The notes: generated by a model not told the origin, from the letters alone. A stretch of DNA of 64,000 nucleotides from Rhodococcus opacus (GCF_012396235.1 NZ_JAAXPA010000017.1:62001-126000); one strand, 5' to 3'; counted from the stretch's first letter, positions 38,118-48,066 are shown. A program made the numbers and translations.

Positions 38118-39659
38118 GTGAGTGAATCAGGCAGCGTTCCAGGTCGGTCCCCCTCGGGGCTGCGTGCAGCGCGCCCGGCGGTTGCTTCCCCACTCCGGGA
38201 CGACCGGTTGAAACTGTTCGCCTTCACCACAGCGGAGAAACGCGCGGAGTACCTGTGGGTGCTGCGGGCCTTCGACCACGCCCGCGCCAACTACGTCGTC
38301 CTGCTCCACGCCGCCGACGTCGCCCGGATTCTGGACGGCCTCGCCGGCGACGATCCGGCCGGACAACTCGGCGCCGGAGACGTCACTCCACTGCTCGAGC
38401 AACTTCACGTCTGGGAAGTGCTCGAACGCAGCTACGACGGAACACGCGCCGCGACGCTGGCCGAATACCGGAACCGGCACTTCGTCTATCAGTTCAGCCA
38501 GGCCGGCTACCAGGTGTTCCGAGCCGTCGAGGACGCTCTGGCAGCCCGGCTCGACGACGCGTCGCTGTCCCGGCTGGCGCTGCCCGACCTCCTCGCCGAC
38601 ATGAACGACCTGGCCGCCGCCAACCGCGCGGCCGACAACGACCTGGTGTACCGGAAACTCAACCGCCTTGATGCGACACTGTCGGACATGGCCGGGCGCG
38701 CCGCCCAGTTCTACCTGACCCTGGGCGACCTCGTCCGCACCACGGAGATCACGCCGGAGACGTTCATGTCCCACAAGGACGCTCTCCTCACGCACATGCG
38801 CGAGTTCAGCTCCGACCTCTCGCGCTATGCACCGAAACTCGCGGCGGCGATCGCGCTCGTGGAAGACACCGGCGTCGAGACGATGGTGGCCCGAGCCGCC
38901 GCCAGCGACGAGCGGGTGTTCCTCGGCATCGACGAGCGCGAAGCCGATTGGCGCGCGCGGTGGGCGGGCCTGACGCATTGGTTCGTCGGGAGCGAGGCCG
39001 GTCTCAGCGAGTCGGAACGCCTGCGCGAGGGCACGATGAGCGCCATCGCCGCCGTCCTGTCGCTGCTGCGCCGCGTCACCGAAACCCGCAGGGGTGGTGT
39101 CAGCAGGGAGAGCCAATTGCGTCACCTCGCAGGCTGGTTCGCCGCCACTCCGACCGAGGACGCCGCGCATGCGCTGTTCCGAGCCGTGTTCGACCTCGGG
39201 CGTCCGCGCCATCTGTCGATGGTGCATCCGGACGCCGACATCATTCCCGACACACGGTCGTGGTGGGAGGCCCAGCCCGTGGAGATCTCCCGCACGCTGG
39301 CCGAGACCGGACGTCCCCCGTCGCCCGGTCTGCCCGCGCGGGTGCAGCGCAACGAGGGCAGCGTGCGCCGCCTGCGGGAGGAACAGCTGACCGCGCAACG
39401 ACTTCGCGCCGCCGCCGCCCAGTCGCTGGCCCGGGGCGGAGTCTACGAGCGGGAACTCGACGAGGCCGAAACCGACGTGCTGCTGAGTCTGCTCAACGCC
39501 GCGCTGACGGCGCGGGTACCGGTCAGCGGCCGAGTGAAAAGCAGCACAGGATCGGAGAACGGCGTGAAGCTGACCCTCAGCCCGCACAGCGAATCGACGG
39601 TGGTGCGCACCGCCCGGGGACGTCTGCACCTCGACGGACTTCAGGTGAGCGTTCGGTGA
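38118..39659 (+). CDS. jetA: DUF2397 protein, Wadjet type III JetA-like
   Basis: The 513-residue protein matches the DUF2397 (TIGR02677) family, the JetA component of type III Wadjet systems. JetA is thought to be a kleisin-like (MukF-like) subunit. Characteristic segments are RDDRLKLFAFTTAEKRAEYLWVLRAFDHARANY near the N-terminus, AEYRNRHFVYQFSQAGYQVFRAVE, and helical RKLNRLDATLSDMAGRAAQFYLTLGDLVRTTEITPETFMSHKDALL. Start is GTG behind a leaderless -10. It overlaps the next gene by four bases, and the three genes form one operon. Confidence 0.85.
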   Translation: MSESGSVPGRSPSGLRAARPAVASPLRDDRLKLFAFTTAEKRAEYLWVLRAFDHARANYVVLLHAADVARILDGLAGDDPAGQLGAGDVTPLLEQLHVWEVLERSYDGTRAATLAEYRNRHFVYQFSQAGYQVFRAVEDALAARLDDASLSRLALPDLLADMNDLAAANRAADNDLVYRKLNRLDATLSDMAGRAAQFYLTLGDLVRTTEITPETFMSHKDALLTHMREFSSDLSRYAPKLAAAIALVEDTGVETMVARAAASDERVFLGIDEREADWRARWAGLTHWFVGSEAGLSESERLREGTMSAIAAVLSLLRRVTETRRGGVSRESQLRHLAGWFAATPTEDAAHALFRAVFDLGRPRHLSMVHPDADIIPDTRSWWEAQPVEISRTLAETGRPPSPGLPARVQRNEGSVRRLREEQLTAQRLRAAAAQSLARGGVYERELDEAETDVLLSLLNAALTARVPVSGRVKSSTGSENGVKLTLSPHSESTVVRTARGRLHLDGLQVSVR

Positions 39660-41050
39660 AGGCGCGGGAGATCTCGCCGCTCGCCCTCGATTCGTATCAG
39701 CGCGCCGCCCGTGTCATCCTGTCGAATCACCTGGTGACACAGACCTATCCGGATCGCATCGCTCTTCCCCTGCTCCGCCGGTGGGCGACCGAACTACGCG
39801 ACGATCTGATGACGCTCTTCGGGTACCGACTCGAAGTCACCGAGACGACCGCCCGGCTGTTCACGGTGAGCGACCGACTCGACGCCGGGACGCCGGCCAA
39901 GACGTCCACCGACCGCACGTTCGACCGGTACCGCTACGCCTACCTCGCGTTGGCGCTGGCCGCGCTCGGCCGCGCCGGAAACCAGATCACCCTGTCCGAA
40001 CTCGCCGATCACGTGGCCGCCGACGCCGCACAGGTCGACGGTGTGGATCTGTCCACGGAACGCGCGTCCGACCGGGACGCGTTCGTCGACGCCGTCGGCT
40101 GGCTCGCCGCCCGCGGCGCGATCGCCCTCGCCGACGGTGACGCGGGAGGCTGGGCCGCCAATCCCGATGCGGGAGAGGCGCTGTACGACATCGACAGGTC
40201 CGTCGTCATCGCCCTGTTCCGGCCGCCGCGCGCACTGCAGCACCTCCGGTCCATCCGCGGACTGCTTGCCGGTGCGGACTCGGCGACCGAGGACGACACC
40301 TCGGAGTTCGGGACGGCCAGGCCGGTGGACGTGAAGGAGACGGCGCGGCGGGTGCGGCGTGCCCTCGTCGAACGGCCCGTGGTCTACGCCGCCGACCTGG
40401 ACGATGACGAACAGGTGCAACTCGCGCTCCCCCGCACCGCAGCCGATGTCGAGTTGCTCACCGGACTGGTCGCGGAACGGCGTGAGGAGGGCGTCGCGAT
40501 GATCGACTCCTCCGGGCGTCTCTCCGACGTCCGGTTCCCCGGGACTGGAACGGTCGCGCAGGTCGCACTCCTGCTCGCCGGGGAGATCGCCGATCACGTA
40601 CTGGATCCCGATGCCCCGGAGACCGCCCGGATGCCGCTGCCGCGGGGCCGGTGCGACGACCTGATCGAACAGGTCGACAGCGCCATTCCGCAGTCCGGGA
40701 TCTTCGACAGCCTCGCCGGCCACGACGGATTCGAACCCGCCGACCCCGCCCCCGCGGACCGGCTGTTCCCGGTCGTCGAGGACGAATGGATCGCCAGCAC
40801 CGTCCGCACACTGACCGAACGGTTCGGGCGCACGTTCGCCGCCGGGTGGCAGGCGGACCCCGACGGTCTGGGACGCGCGGCGCTGGCGCTGCTCGAGCGG
40901 CTGCGCCTCACCGCGGCGGTCCCGGGTGGTGTGCTCGCACTCCCGGCACTCGCCCGCTACCGGGGTGTGGTGGTCACGATCCGCGACCGCACACCCGAGA
41001 TCGACCTGTTCCAGAGCTCAGCGAACGACAGCGAGGAAGTCACAGCATGA
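39656..41050 (+). CDS. jetB: DUF2398 protein, Wadjet type III JetB-like
   Basis: The 464-residue protein matches DUF2398 (TIGR02678), the JetB component (MukE-like, winged-helix) of type III Wadjet. Visible parts are YQRAARVILSNHLVTQTYPDRIALPLLRRWATELRDDLMTLFGYRLEV, the strand-rich DRTFDRYRYAYLALALAALGRAG, and winged-helix VPGGVLALPALARYRGVVV near the C-terminus. The GTG at 39656 overlaps the DUF2397 stop (GTGA). The long in-frame stretch before it is a shadow of the upstream gene. It also overlaps the following ATPase gene by four bases. Confidence 0.85.
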   Translation: MKAREISPLALDSYQRAARVILSNHLVTQTYPDRIALPLLRRWATELRDDLMTLFGYRLEVTETTARLFTVSDRLDAGTPAKTSTDRTFDRYRYAYLALALAALGRAGNQITLSELADHVAADAAQVDGVDLSTERASDRDAFVDAVGWLAARGAIALADGDAGGWAANPDAGEALYDIDRSVVIALFRPPRALQHLRSIRGLLAGADSATEDDTSEFGTARPVDVKETARRVRRALVERPVVYAADLDDDEQVQLALPRTAADVELLTGLVAERREEGVAMIDSSGRLSDVRFPGTGTVAQVALLLAGEIADHVLDPDAPETARMPLPRGRCDDLIEQVDSAIPQSGIFDSLAGHDGFEPADPAPADRLFPVVEDEWIASTVRTLTERFGRTFAAGWQADPDGLGRAALALLERLRLTAAVPGGVLALPALARYRGVVVTIRDRTPEIDLFQSSANDSEEVTA

Positions 41051-44000
41051 CGAGTGCGCGTTTCCGGCCCACCCGCGCCGGGATCATCAACCTCTGGGAC
41101 TACCGCGATCAGGAGTTCTCCTTCGCCGACGGTCGCCTCGTTCTCCGCGGTCCGAACGGATCCGGCAAGACGAAGGCCCTCGAAGTGTTGTTCCCGTTCG
41201 TCTTCGACGGCAGGATCGAACCCCGGCGGCTCAATCCGTTCGCCGGCGAGGAACGCACCATGAAGTCGAACCTCCTGTACCGCGGGCAGGAGAGCGCGTA
41301 CTCGTACGTCTGGATGGAATTCTGCCGCGGCGCGAAGGGCGACCCCGAGGCCGTCACCGTGGGCATCGGCATGCGCGCCACCCGCACCAACGACAAGGTC
41401 ACACGCTGGTACTTCGTGGCCGACGGTCGCGTCGGCGTCGACTTCTCCCTACTCGGCAGCGACGACCGGCCGCTCACGAAGAAGCAACTGGGCGAACAGA
41501 TCGGCACCGACTCCATCACCGACCGGCCGCTCGACTACCGCGCCGCCATCGACGCCCGGATGTTCGGGCTCGGCGTCCAACGCTACGACCAGCTGATCAA
41601 CCTCATCCTCACGCTCCGGCGGCCCCAGCTCGCGAAGAACCTCGACCCCAAGGGACTGTCGCAGGCACTCACCGACGGTCTGCGACCGCTCGACGAGCAA
41701 CTGGTCCTCGAGGCCGCCCGCTCGTTCAGCGACATGGAGGAGGTCGGCCGCGCGCTCGAGGGGCTGGCCGCGGCCGACCAGGCAGCGCAGAGCTTCGTCG
41801 GCGTGTACGCGAAATACCTTCGCCAGCAGGCGCGTACGGACGTCGATCACCTCGCGACCCGTCTCGAGGCCGTCCGGTCCGGCATCGCCGCCCTCCACGA
41901 CGCGGCGGCCGACCGGGCCCGCAGCCAGGAGAGCCGAGCGGCCGCCGAGGAACGCTTCACCGCCGCCGAACGCGCACTCGACCAGGCCAATGCCACCCTC
42001 GACGCACTGAAGCGATCGACGGCGTACGAGGGACGGACGCAGCTCGACGACCTCGCGCAGGCTGTCTCGACACTCGAGAAATCGACCGAACTGCAGGCCG
42101 AGAAGGCACGCAAGGCGAAGGCGACCCTCGAACAGCGAGCCGAGGAGCACGACAAGGCCGGTGACGCCGTCGCCCGCGCCGTCGAGGCGCTCACCCATGC
42201 CGAGGACGAGCTTCACCTCGCCGCCGAGGACGCGGGAATCACCTGGACCGCACTCCCCGAGAACGCGCGCACCGACCAGTTGACCGCTGCGCTGCGCGGG
42301 CACGTCGAGGAACGGGACGGCGACATCCGCGCGGTCCGGGCCGCGCTCGCCACCGTCGAGAGGGCCGCCACCGAGCGGACCCGCGCCGACGAGGCGGCAC
42401 GCCGAGGCCAGGAGCAACTCGACACCGCGAAGGTGGCCGTTCTCGAGGCCGAGACCGCGGTCGAGTCGGCCCGCAGCCGGTGCGCCACCGAACTCCGATC
42501 CTGGTGGACGGAACAGTCGTCCCTCTACGCCGAGATCGACGCGCCCGCTTCACTGTTCGACTCCATGGACGCCGCCCTCGGCCGGATCGGCGACGACGAC
42601 GCCGCCACCCTGTCGGAAACGCTGACGGAACAGACCACGGACGCCGTCGACTCGCTCCGGCTGCGTCGTCAACAGTACGACCGCGACGTCGCCGCCGCCG
42701 CAGAAGCGATCGCCGAACACGAATCGGCCCGCGCGGCCATCGAATCCGAGCACGACGACGCCCCACCGCTCTCGGCCGCCCGGCAGGACGCCCGTTCCCG
42801 GCTGACCGGCGCACCACTGTGGCGCCTTGTCCGCTTCACCGACGGTGTCGACGCCGCAGCGGCGGCGGGAATCGAGGCCGCACTGGAGGCCGCCAACCTC
42901 CTCGACGGCTGGGTGACCGTCGACGACGCGCTCCCCGACGTCGAATCCGAACAGTTCCTCGTGGCCCTTCCGGCCGCGGATCGGCCCACCGGCAAGACCC
43001 TCGCGGACGTTCTCGAGGTCGAGCAGGACACGGGTGTTCCCGACGATCGCGTGCGCGGGCTCCTCGAGTCCATCGCCCTCGAATCCCTCGACCTGTGTGA
43101 AGGACCTGTAGGTGTCGCCGAAGACGGTGCGTACCGGCAGGGAATCCAGCGGGGACGCCACACGAAATCGGACGCGGAGTACATCGGCACCACCGCACGG
43201 GCCCGCAGGCGCGCCGCCCGTATCACCGAACTCGACAGCACCCTCGAGGAAACCCGGGCGACCCTCGACGAAACCCGGGCGTCGGCGGATGCGACGGCGG
43301 CACTGCTGACGCGGACGACCGCGGCGGCGCAGGCCCTGCCCCGCACCGGGTCGATCCTCACCGCGCTGAAGAAGGTCACCGAATCCGCAGGCGCGCTTCG
43401 CAGCCGCTCGGACACGGCGACCGCGGTCGGACGCGAACTCGACCAGGCCATCGCCGACCTGTCCGCGAAGGAGAAGCAGCTCCGGGCCACCGCGTCCACA
43501 CATCGGACTCCCCACGTCGCCCGCGAGATCGACTCGCTCGCCGCGGCCGTCCGGCACTTCGAGAAGCAGGGCGAGATGGTGCAGCGGTGCAGGCGCGAAC
43601 ACGCCAAGGAGGTGGAGCATACTCGCGAGTCCGAGGACCGACTGCACGAGGCGCGCGGCAACGCAGAGGAGTTCGCGGAAGAGGCGGCCATCGCCGAAGA
43701 GGTTCTCGCGCAACAGATCCAACGTCTCGAGACGCTTCGCGACACGCTGGGAGCGGGGGCCGAGCAGCTCGACCGGCAGCTCGAGGAGGCGCACGCGCGG
43801 ATCGAGGCGTGCAAGAAGGAGCAGCGCGACGCCCGCAAGGCGGACAAGGACGCGGGTGAGGCGATCGGTAAAGCCGAGGGCGCGTACAACACCGCTGTCC
43901 AGACGCTCCGGCTGGCGCTCACGGAAACGCACGCCGACGCCGCCCGCCTCGCCCCGTATGCCCGGCGCGACCTGCTCGAACTCCTCGGCGTCGACGGCGG

Positions 44001-45204
44001 CCACACCTGGCCGGCGAGCTCGGCGGCGTGGATGAGTGCCGAACAGCTGGTGTACCGCATCCAGAACGCCGAAGGCGACACCCCGATCCTGCCGCCCGAA
44101 GTGGATGCGCTGTTCCACGCACTGGACGGCGCCACCGAATCGGTGCGGGTCAGTGACTCGGCGCGCAAATCGACGCGCACCGCGCTCACCACCGCCCTGC
44201 AGGACTTCGACGCACAGTTGGCGGCCGCCGGCCAGGACTACCGATTGCAGTGGGACGCCCCGGACGGCGTGACCGTGGTGCAGGTGCAGGACGACGAGGG
44301 ATACTCGTCGATCGGCGAGTTCGCCGCCCGCATCGCGTCCGCTCGCTCCGATCAGGAATTGCTGCTCACCGAATCCGAACGTCGCATCCTGGAGGACGCG
44401 CTGCTCACGGGTCTCGCACAGCAGATCCACGAACGGACCGTCGACGCCCGCGAACTCATCGCCCGGATGGGCACCGAGATGCGGGAGCGGCGGATGTCGT
44501 CCGGCAACACCATCGGCGTCCACTGGGTGCTCGCCGACAACCTCGACGACAGCGCGAAGGCGATCTCCAAACTGCTCGAGCGCGACACCTCGGCGCTGGG
44601 GCCGGACGAGCTCGCCACGATGCGCGCCCACTTCGCCCACCAGATCAGAACCGCCCGCGCCGCCCACCCGGAGCGTTCGTACCCGGAGATCCTGGCATCA
44701 GCCCTCGACTACCGGCGGTGGCGGGTGTTCTCGTTCACCCTGATCAGCGGCAACGGCAACGAGGACCGGCTGACGGTCGCCCGGCACAGCGCACTCTCCG
44801 GCGGCGAGCAGTCCGTCTCGCTGCACCTGCCGTTGTTCGCCGCGGCACACGTCATGCTCGATTCGGCCGACCCCCATGCACCGCGACTGCTGGCGCTGGA
44901 CGAGGCGTTCGCCGGCGTCGACGACAACGGCCGGGCCGAACTGCTCGGCCTCAGCGTGCAATTCGACCTCGACCTGTTCATGACCGGGTTCGACCTGTGG
45001 ATCACGTACGGCGGCGTCCCGGGGTGCGCGCACTACGATCTGGCGCACTCGACGGCCGAGCACAGTGTCAGCGCCACGCTGCTCGTGTGGTCGGATGGCG
45101 AACTGCTCGCCGAACACGACGGCACCGACCTGGCGCAGGCGCTCGGTTCGCCCCTCCGCCGGCGCGTCCCGACGCCCGCGGAGGGTGCCTTCGAGTTCGC
45201 CTGA
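41047..45204 (+). CDS. jetC: SMC/MukB-like ATPase, Wadjet type III JetC-like (TIGR02680)
   Basis: The 1385-residue protein has the SMC layout: a Walker A motif GPNGSGKTKALEVLFPF at residues 35-51, long coiled coils (roughly residues 290-430, 690-830 and 860-1000), a hinge-like middle, then the ABC signature LSGGEQSVSLHLPLFAAAH near residue 1252 and Walker B RLLALDEAFAGVDDNGRAEL near residue 1280. The N-terminal RAGIINLWDYRDQEFSFADGRLVLRG is typical of the TIGR02680 family. In type III Wadjet, JetABC is a condensin-like motor that recognises plasmid DNA and JetD cleaves it. Here a strong hairpin directly follows and no jetD is present in the window. I have no way to check elsewhere in the genome. 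Confidence 0.87.
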   Translation: MTSARFRPTRAGIINLWDYRDQEFSFADGRLVLRGPNGSGKTKALEVLFPFVFDGRIEPRRLNPFAGEERTMKSNLLYRGQESAYSYVWMEFCRGAKGDPEAVTVGIGMRATRTNDKVTRWYFVADGRVGVDFSLLGSDDRPLTKKQLGEQIGTDSITDRPLDYRAAIDARMFGLGVQRYDQLINLILTLRRPQLAKNLDPKGLSQALTDGLRPLDEQLVLEAARSFSDMEEVGRALEGLAAADQAAQSFVGVYAKYLRQQARTDVDHLATRLEAVRSGIAALHDAAADRARSQESRAAAEERFTAAERALDQANATLDALKRSTAYEGRTQLDDLAQAVSTLEKSTELQAEKARKAKATLEQRAEEHDKAGDAVARAVEALTHAEDELHLAAEDAGITWTALPENARTDQLTAALRGHVEERDGDIRAVRAALATVERAATERTRADEAARRGQEQLDTAKVAVLEAETAVESARSRCATELRSWWTEQSSLYAEIDAPASLFDSMDAALGRIGDDDAATLSETLTEQTTDAVDSLRLRRQQYDRDVAAAAEAIAEHESARAAIESEHDDAPPLSAARQDARSRLTGAPLWRLVRFTDGVDAAAAAGIEAALEAANLLDGWVTVDDALPDVESEQFLVALPAADRPTGKTLADVLEVEQDTGVPDDRVRGLLESIALESLDLCEGPVGVAEDGAYRQGIQRGRHTKSDAEYIGTTARARRRAARITELDSTLEETRATLDETRASADATAALLTRTTAAAQALPRTGSILTALKKVTESAGALRSRSDTATAVGRELDQAIADLSAKEKQLRATASTHRTPHVAREIDSLAAAVRHFEKQGEMVQRCRREHAKEVEHTRESEDRLHEARGNAEEFAEEAAIAEEVLAQQIQRLETLRDTLGAGAEQLDRQLEEAHARIEACKKEQRDARKADKDAGEAIGKAEGAYNTAVQTLRLALTETHADAARLAPYARRDLLELLGVDGGHTWPASSAAWMSAEQLVYRIQNAEGDTPILPPEVDALFHALDGATESVRVSDSARKSTRTALTTALQDFDAQLAAAGQDYRLQWDAPDGVTVVQVQDDEGYSSIGEFAARIASARSDQELLLTESERRILEDALLTGLAQQIHERTVDARELIARMGTEMRERRMSSGNTIGVHWVLADNLDDSAKAISKLLERDTSALGPDELATMRAHFAHQIRTARAAHPERSYPEILASALDYRRWRVFSFTLISGNGNEDRLTVARHSALSGGEQSVSLHLPLFAAAHVMLDSADPHAPRLLALDEAFAGVDDNGRAELLGLSVQFDLDLFMTGFDLWITYGGVPGCAHYDLAHSTAEHSVSATLLVWSDGELLAEHDGTDLAQALGSPLRRRVPTPAEGAFEFA

Positions 45205-45250
45205 CCCGTGAGTACTTCTTAACCGCGGGCGGTTAAGAAGTACTCACGGG
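45205..45250. terminator. Strong 20-bp hairpin between jetC and mshC
   Basis: Arms CCCGTGAGTACTTCTTAACC (45205-45224) and its exact complement (45231-45250) flank a GCGGGC loop that can add two more pairs. It starts at the base after the jetC stop, and the 3' arm contains the mshC stop codon (45244-45246). It should terminate both convergent transcripts. Confidence 0.85.
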
Positions 45251-46491
45251 CGCCGGAGGCGCACACCGAGGAGAGCGTCCACGGCGGCAGCGAATTCGCC
45301 CGGCGCGTTCGCGTCCGAGCCACCGTTGTCGAGGGCGCGACGGGCCCAGCCGTCGAGGGCGTCGAGCGCCTTCGGGGTGTCGAGATCGTCCGCGAGATGC
45401 TGGCGCAGCCGGGCGATCGTGTCGGTGGCCGACTGCGCGGACTCGAGTGCCGCGGCGTCCTTCCAGAGCTTCAGCCGGGTGTGGGCGTCGGCGAGAACCT
45501 GCTCGGTCCACGGACGGTCCTGCCGGTAGTGCCCGGACAGCAGTCCGAGGCGGATGGCGGCCGGGTCGACCCCCTCGCCGCGCAGCTTCGACACGAACAC
45601 GAGGTTGCCGCGGCTCTTCGACATCTTCTCGCCGTCGAGACCGATCATGCCGGTGTGCACGTAGTGGCGGGCGAAGCGACGGTCGCCCGTGGCCGACTCG
45701 GCGTGCGCCGCGGAGTACTCGTGGTGCGGGAAGATCAGGTCGCTGCCGCCGCCCTGCACGTCGAAACCCGAGCCGATGCGGTTGAGGGCGATGGCCGAAC
45801 ACTCGATGTGCCAGCCGGGACGCCCGGGACCGAACGGCGACGGCCAGGACGGCTCGCCCGGGCGCACCGCACGCCACACCAGCGCGTCGAGGGGATCTTC
45901 CTTGCCGGGGCGGTCGGGGTCGCCGCCGCGCTCGGCGAAGAACTTGTCCATCGTCTCGCGGTCGTATCCGGACTCGTACCCGAACTGCTCCGTCGCTTTG
46001 GCGCGGAAGTACACGTCGGGGAACTCGGGGTCGTCGACGACGTAGGCGGCGCCGGACGCGACGAACTTCTCGACCATCTCGATCACTTCGCCGATCGACT
46101 CCACCGCGCCGACGTAGTCGCGCGGGGGCAGTACCCGGAGGGCTTCCATGTCTTCGCGGAACAGCGCCGTCTCGCGCATGCCGAGGACGACCCAGTCCTC
46201 GCCGTCGCGGTTGGCGCGCTCGAACAGCGGGTCGTCGACGTCGGTGACGTTCTGGACGTAGTGCACGTCGTGCCCGGCGTCACGCCAGATCCGGTTCACC
46301 AGATCGAACGTCAGGTATGTGGCCGCGTGACCGAGGTGGGTGGCGTCGTAGGGGGTGATACCGCACACGTACATCGTGGCCGTGCGCCCGGGAGTGACGG
46401 GACGAACCTGCCGGTCAGCGGTGTCGAACAACCGCAGCGGAGGCCCCTGGCCTGGAACGGACGGGACAGCGGTTTCGGACCAAGACTGCAT
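45244..46491 (-). CDS. mshC: Cysteine-glucosaminylinositol ligase MshC
   Basis: MshC joins cysteine to glucosaminyl-inositol using ATP, the fourth step of mycothiol synthesis. The 415-residue protein has the cysteinyl-tRNA-synthetase-like fold: a zinc/HIGH region ([19 protein letters not shown]), a second zinc ligand area ([14 protein letters not shown] and [10 protein letters not shown]), and [11 protein letters not shown] for KMSKS. The C-terminus is truncated compared with CysS, as expected for MshC. It is preceded by a leaderless -10 (TAGGCT). Its stop lies inside the shared hairpin with jetC. Confidence 0.95.
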   Translation of the reverse strand: MQSWSETAVPSVPGQGPPLRLFDTADRQVRPVTPGRTATMYVCGITPYDATHLGHAATYLTFDLVNRIWRDAGHDVHYVQNVTDVDDPLFERANRDGEDWVVLGMRETALFREDMEALRVLPPRDYVGAVESIGEVIEMVEKFVASGAAYVVDDPEFPDVYFRAKATEQFGYESGYDRETMDKFFAERGGDPDRPGKEDPLDALVWRAVRPGEPSWPSPFGPGRPGWHIECSAIALNRIGSGFDVQGGGSDLIFPHHEYSAAHAESATGDRRFARHYVHTGMIGLDGEKMSKSRGNLVFVSKLRGEGVDPAAIRLGLLSGHYRQDRPWTEQVLADAHTRLKLWKDAAALESAQSATDTIARLRQHLADDLDTPKALDALDGWARRALDNGGSDANAPGEFAAAVDALLGVRLRRP

Positions 46492-46498
46492 GACAGCG

Positions 46499-46504
46499 AG
46501 CCTA
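46499..46504 (-). promoter_or_regulatory. -10 element TAGGCT for mshC (leaderless)
   Basis: TAGGCT on the minus strand, 7 bases, then the ATG of mshC at 46491. Confidence 0.6.
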
Positions 46505-46563
46505 GTGGACCCGCGTTTCCGCCTCGGAGGGAGCCGCCGCCCGCAGGCCGCTGATCGGGTTCG

Positions 46564-47367
46564 TCAGAACGCGGGCCACGGGATGGGCCGGTGACCGTTC
46601 GGCCGGGGCATCACCGGCGCCGCGAGGAGGTCCACGGCACGTTCGTACAGGGCGGCGACCTCGTTGGACGTGATGTGCTCACCCAGGCGCGCACCGAAGT
46701 CGCCCTCGAGCGCGGAGATCAATTCGGCGATGTCGACGACGAGGGCGCCCGGCACCTCCGTCCCGGCCCACCCCCACAACACGGTCCGCAGTTTGTTCTG
46801 CGTGTGCAGGCAGATGCCGTGGTCGACGCCGTAGACGGAACCGTCGAGCCCCTCGAGTGCGTGGCCGCCCTTGCGGTCGGCATTGTTGATCAGCACGTCG
46901 AGGACCGCCATCCGCTGCAGCCGCGGGTCGTCGGCGTGGATGAGCGCGACCGGTTCGCCGTCCATGTCGGTGGCGCGCAGGATCTCGAACCAGCCCTCGG
47001 GGACGGCGTCGGGGGCGCAGATGTCGACGAGGTCGAGACCGCCGGGGTCGTCGGCGTGCCGGTCGGGGGTGTCGACCCACCGCTGCACCATCCCCGGGCC
47101 GAACGGACCGTCCCGCAGGAGAGTGCGGGGAATCACACCCCATCCGAGTTGCTCGGACACGAGGTACGACGCGTATTCACGGCCGGCGAGCGTGCCGTCC
47201 GGGAAGTCCCACAACGGACGCTCCCCGCGGACCGGCTTGTACACGCAGCGGACGGTGGTCTCGCCCTCGACCGCGTCGCACACCAGGGTGGCGTTACTGG
47301 CGTGGGTGATCTGGCCGATGAGGGTCAGCTCGCCGGACTCCAGAGGATCAGACTCCTCGGCAGGCAA
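46564..47367 (-). CDS. SCO1664-family (PI3/4-kinase-like) protein
   Basis: A 267-residue protein of the SCO1664 family (TIGR03843), distantly kinase-like and of unproven function. Segments: GELTLIGQITHASNATLVCDAVEG, the kinase-like CVYKPVRGERPLWDFPDGTLAGREYASYLVS, then VALIHADDPRLQRMAVLDVLINNADRKGGHAL (an NxxxR-type catalytic/metal box) and VYGVDHGICLHTQNKLRTVLWGW. It starts at a TTG behind GAGGAG, 3 bases after the preceding DUF3090 stop, so the two genes are coupled. It comes just upstream of mshC, as in other actinobacteria. Confidence 0.8.
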   Translation of the reverse strand: MPAEESDPLESGELTLIGQITHASNATLVCDAVEGETTVRCVYKPVRGERPLWDFPDGTLAGREYASYLVSEQLGWGVIPRTLLRDGPFGPGMVQRWVDTPDRHADDPGGLDLVDICAPDAVPEGWFEILRATDMDGEPVALIHADDPRLQRMAVLDVLINNADRKGGHALEGLDGSVYGVDHGICLHTQNKLRTVLWGWAGTEVPGALVVDIAELISALEGDFGARLGEHITSNEVAALYERAVDLLAAPVMPRPNGHRPIPWPAF

Positions 47368-47370
47368 CCG

Positions 47371-47964
47371 TCAGTCCTCCTCGTCCATCTCCGGGGTGAG
47401 ACCGAAGCTCTGGCCACGGCGGTACCCGTTGGTCCGGATGCAGATGTGCCCCTCCGGGGCCAGCGGCTCACCGCACAGCGGGCACGGCGCGCGCCCGGCG
47501 GCGATGACCCGCTCGGACCGCAACGAGAAGTCCCGCGCCTGCAACGGGGTGAGGAACACACGCACGGCGTCCGGTCCGTCCTCGGAGTCGTCGAGAACGA
47601 CGGACTCGTCGAACTCCGTTTCGCTGACGGCGAGCAGTTCCACCACGACGGCTCCGGCGTCCGCGTCCCAGCCCAGGCCCATCGTGCCGACCCGGAACTC
47701 GGCGTCGATCGGGGTGACGAGGGGGCTCGCGTCGTCGAGTTCGGCCCCCTGCGGGGGAACCTCCGTCCCGAACCGGCGGTGCACTTCCTCGAGGAGGAGT
47801 CCCATCCGGTCGGCCAGTACCTGGACCTGCTGTTTCTCCAGCAGGACGCTGATCACTCGCGCCTCGTGTACTGCCTGGAGATAGAACGACCTGTCACCGG
47901 GTTCACCCACCGTCCCGGCAATGAATCGGTCAGGAGTGCGGAATACGTGAATTGCGCGTGACAT
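47371..47964 (-). CDS. DUF3090 protein
   Basis: The 197-residue DUF3090 (TIGR03847) protein has unknown function. It has a basic N-terminal half (AIHVFRTPDRFIAGTVGEPGDRSFYLQAVHEARVISVLLEKQQV) and a C-terminal small zinc ribbon (APCPLCGEPLAPEGHIC). It has a strong GGAGGT ribosome-binding site. It co-occurs with the SCO1664-like gene next to it and with the phosphatase-like gene just upstream, a three-family association documented across actinobacteria, and it lies near mshC. Confidence 0.82.
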   Translation of the reverse strand: MSRAIHVFRTPDRFIAGTVGEPGDRSFYLQAVHEARVISVLLEKQQVQVLADRMGLLLEEVHRRFGTEVPPQGAELDDASPLVTPIDAEFRVGTMGLGWDADAGAVVVELLAVSETEFDESVVLDDSEDGPDAVRVFLTPLQARDFSLRSERVIAAGRAPCPLCGEPLAPEGHICIRTNGYRRGQSFGLTPEMDEED

Positions 47965-48066
47965 TGCACCTCCTTCGGCTGGAGCCGGGCCCTACTGCGG
48001 CGCTGCCCACTCGTTGTTCCGTCTCGGACTGTTCCTCGCAGCATGTTGCGTTCATTATCCGTCAAT

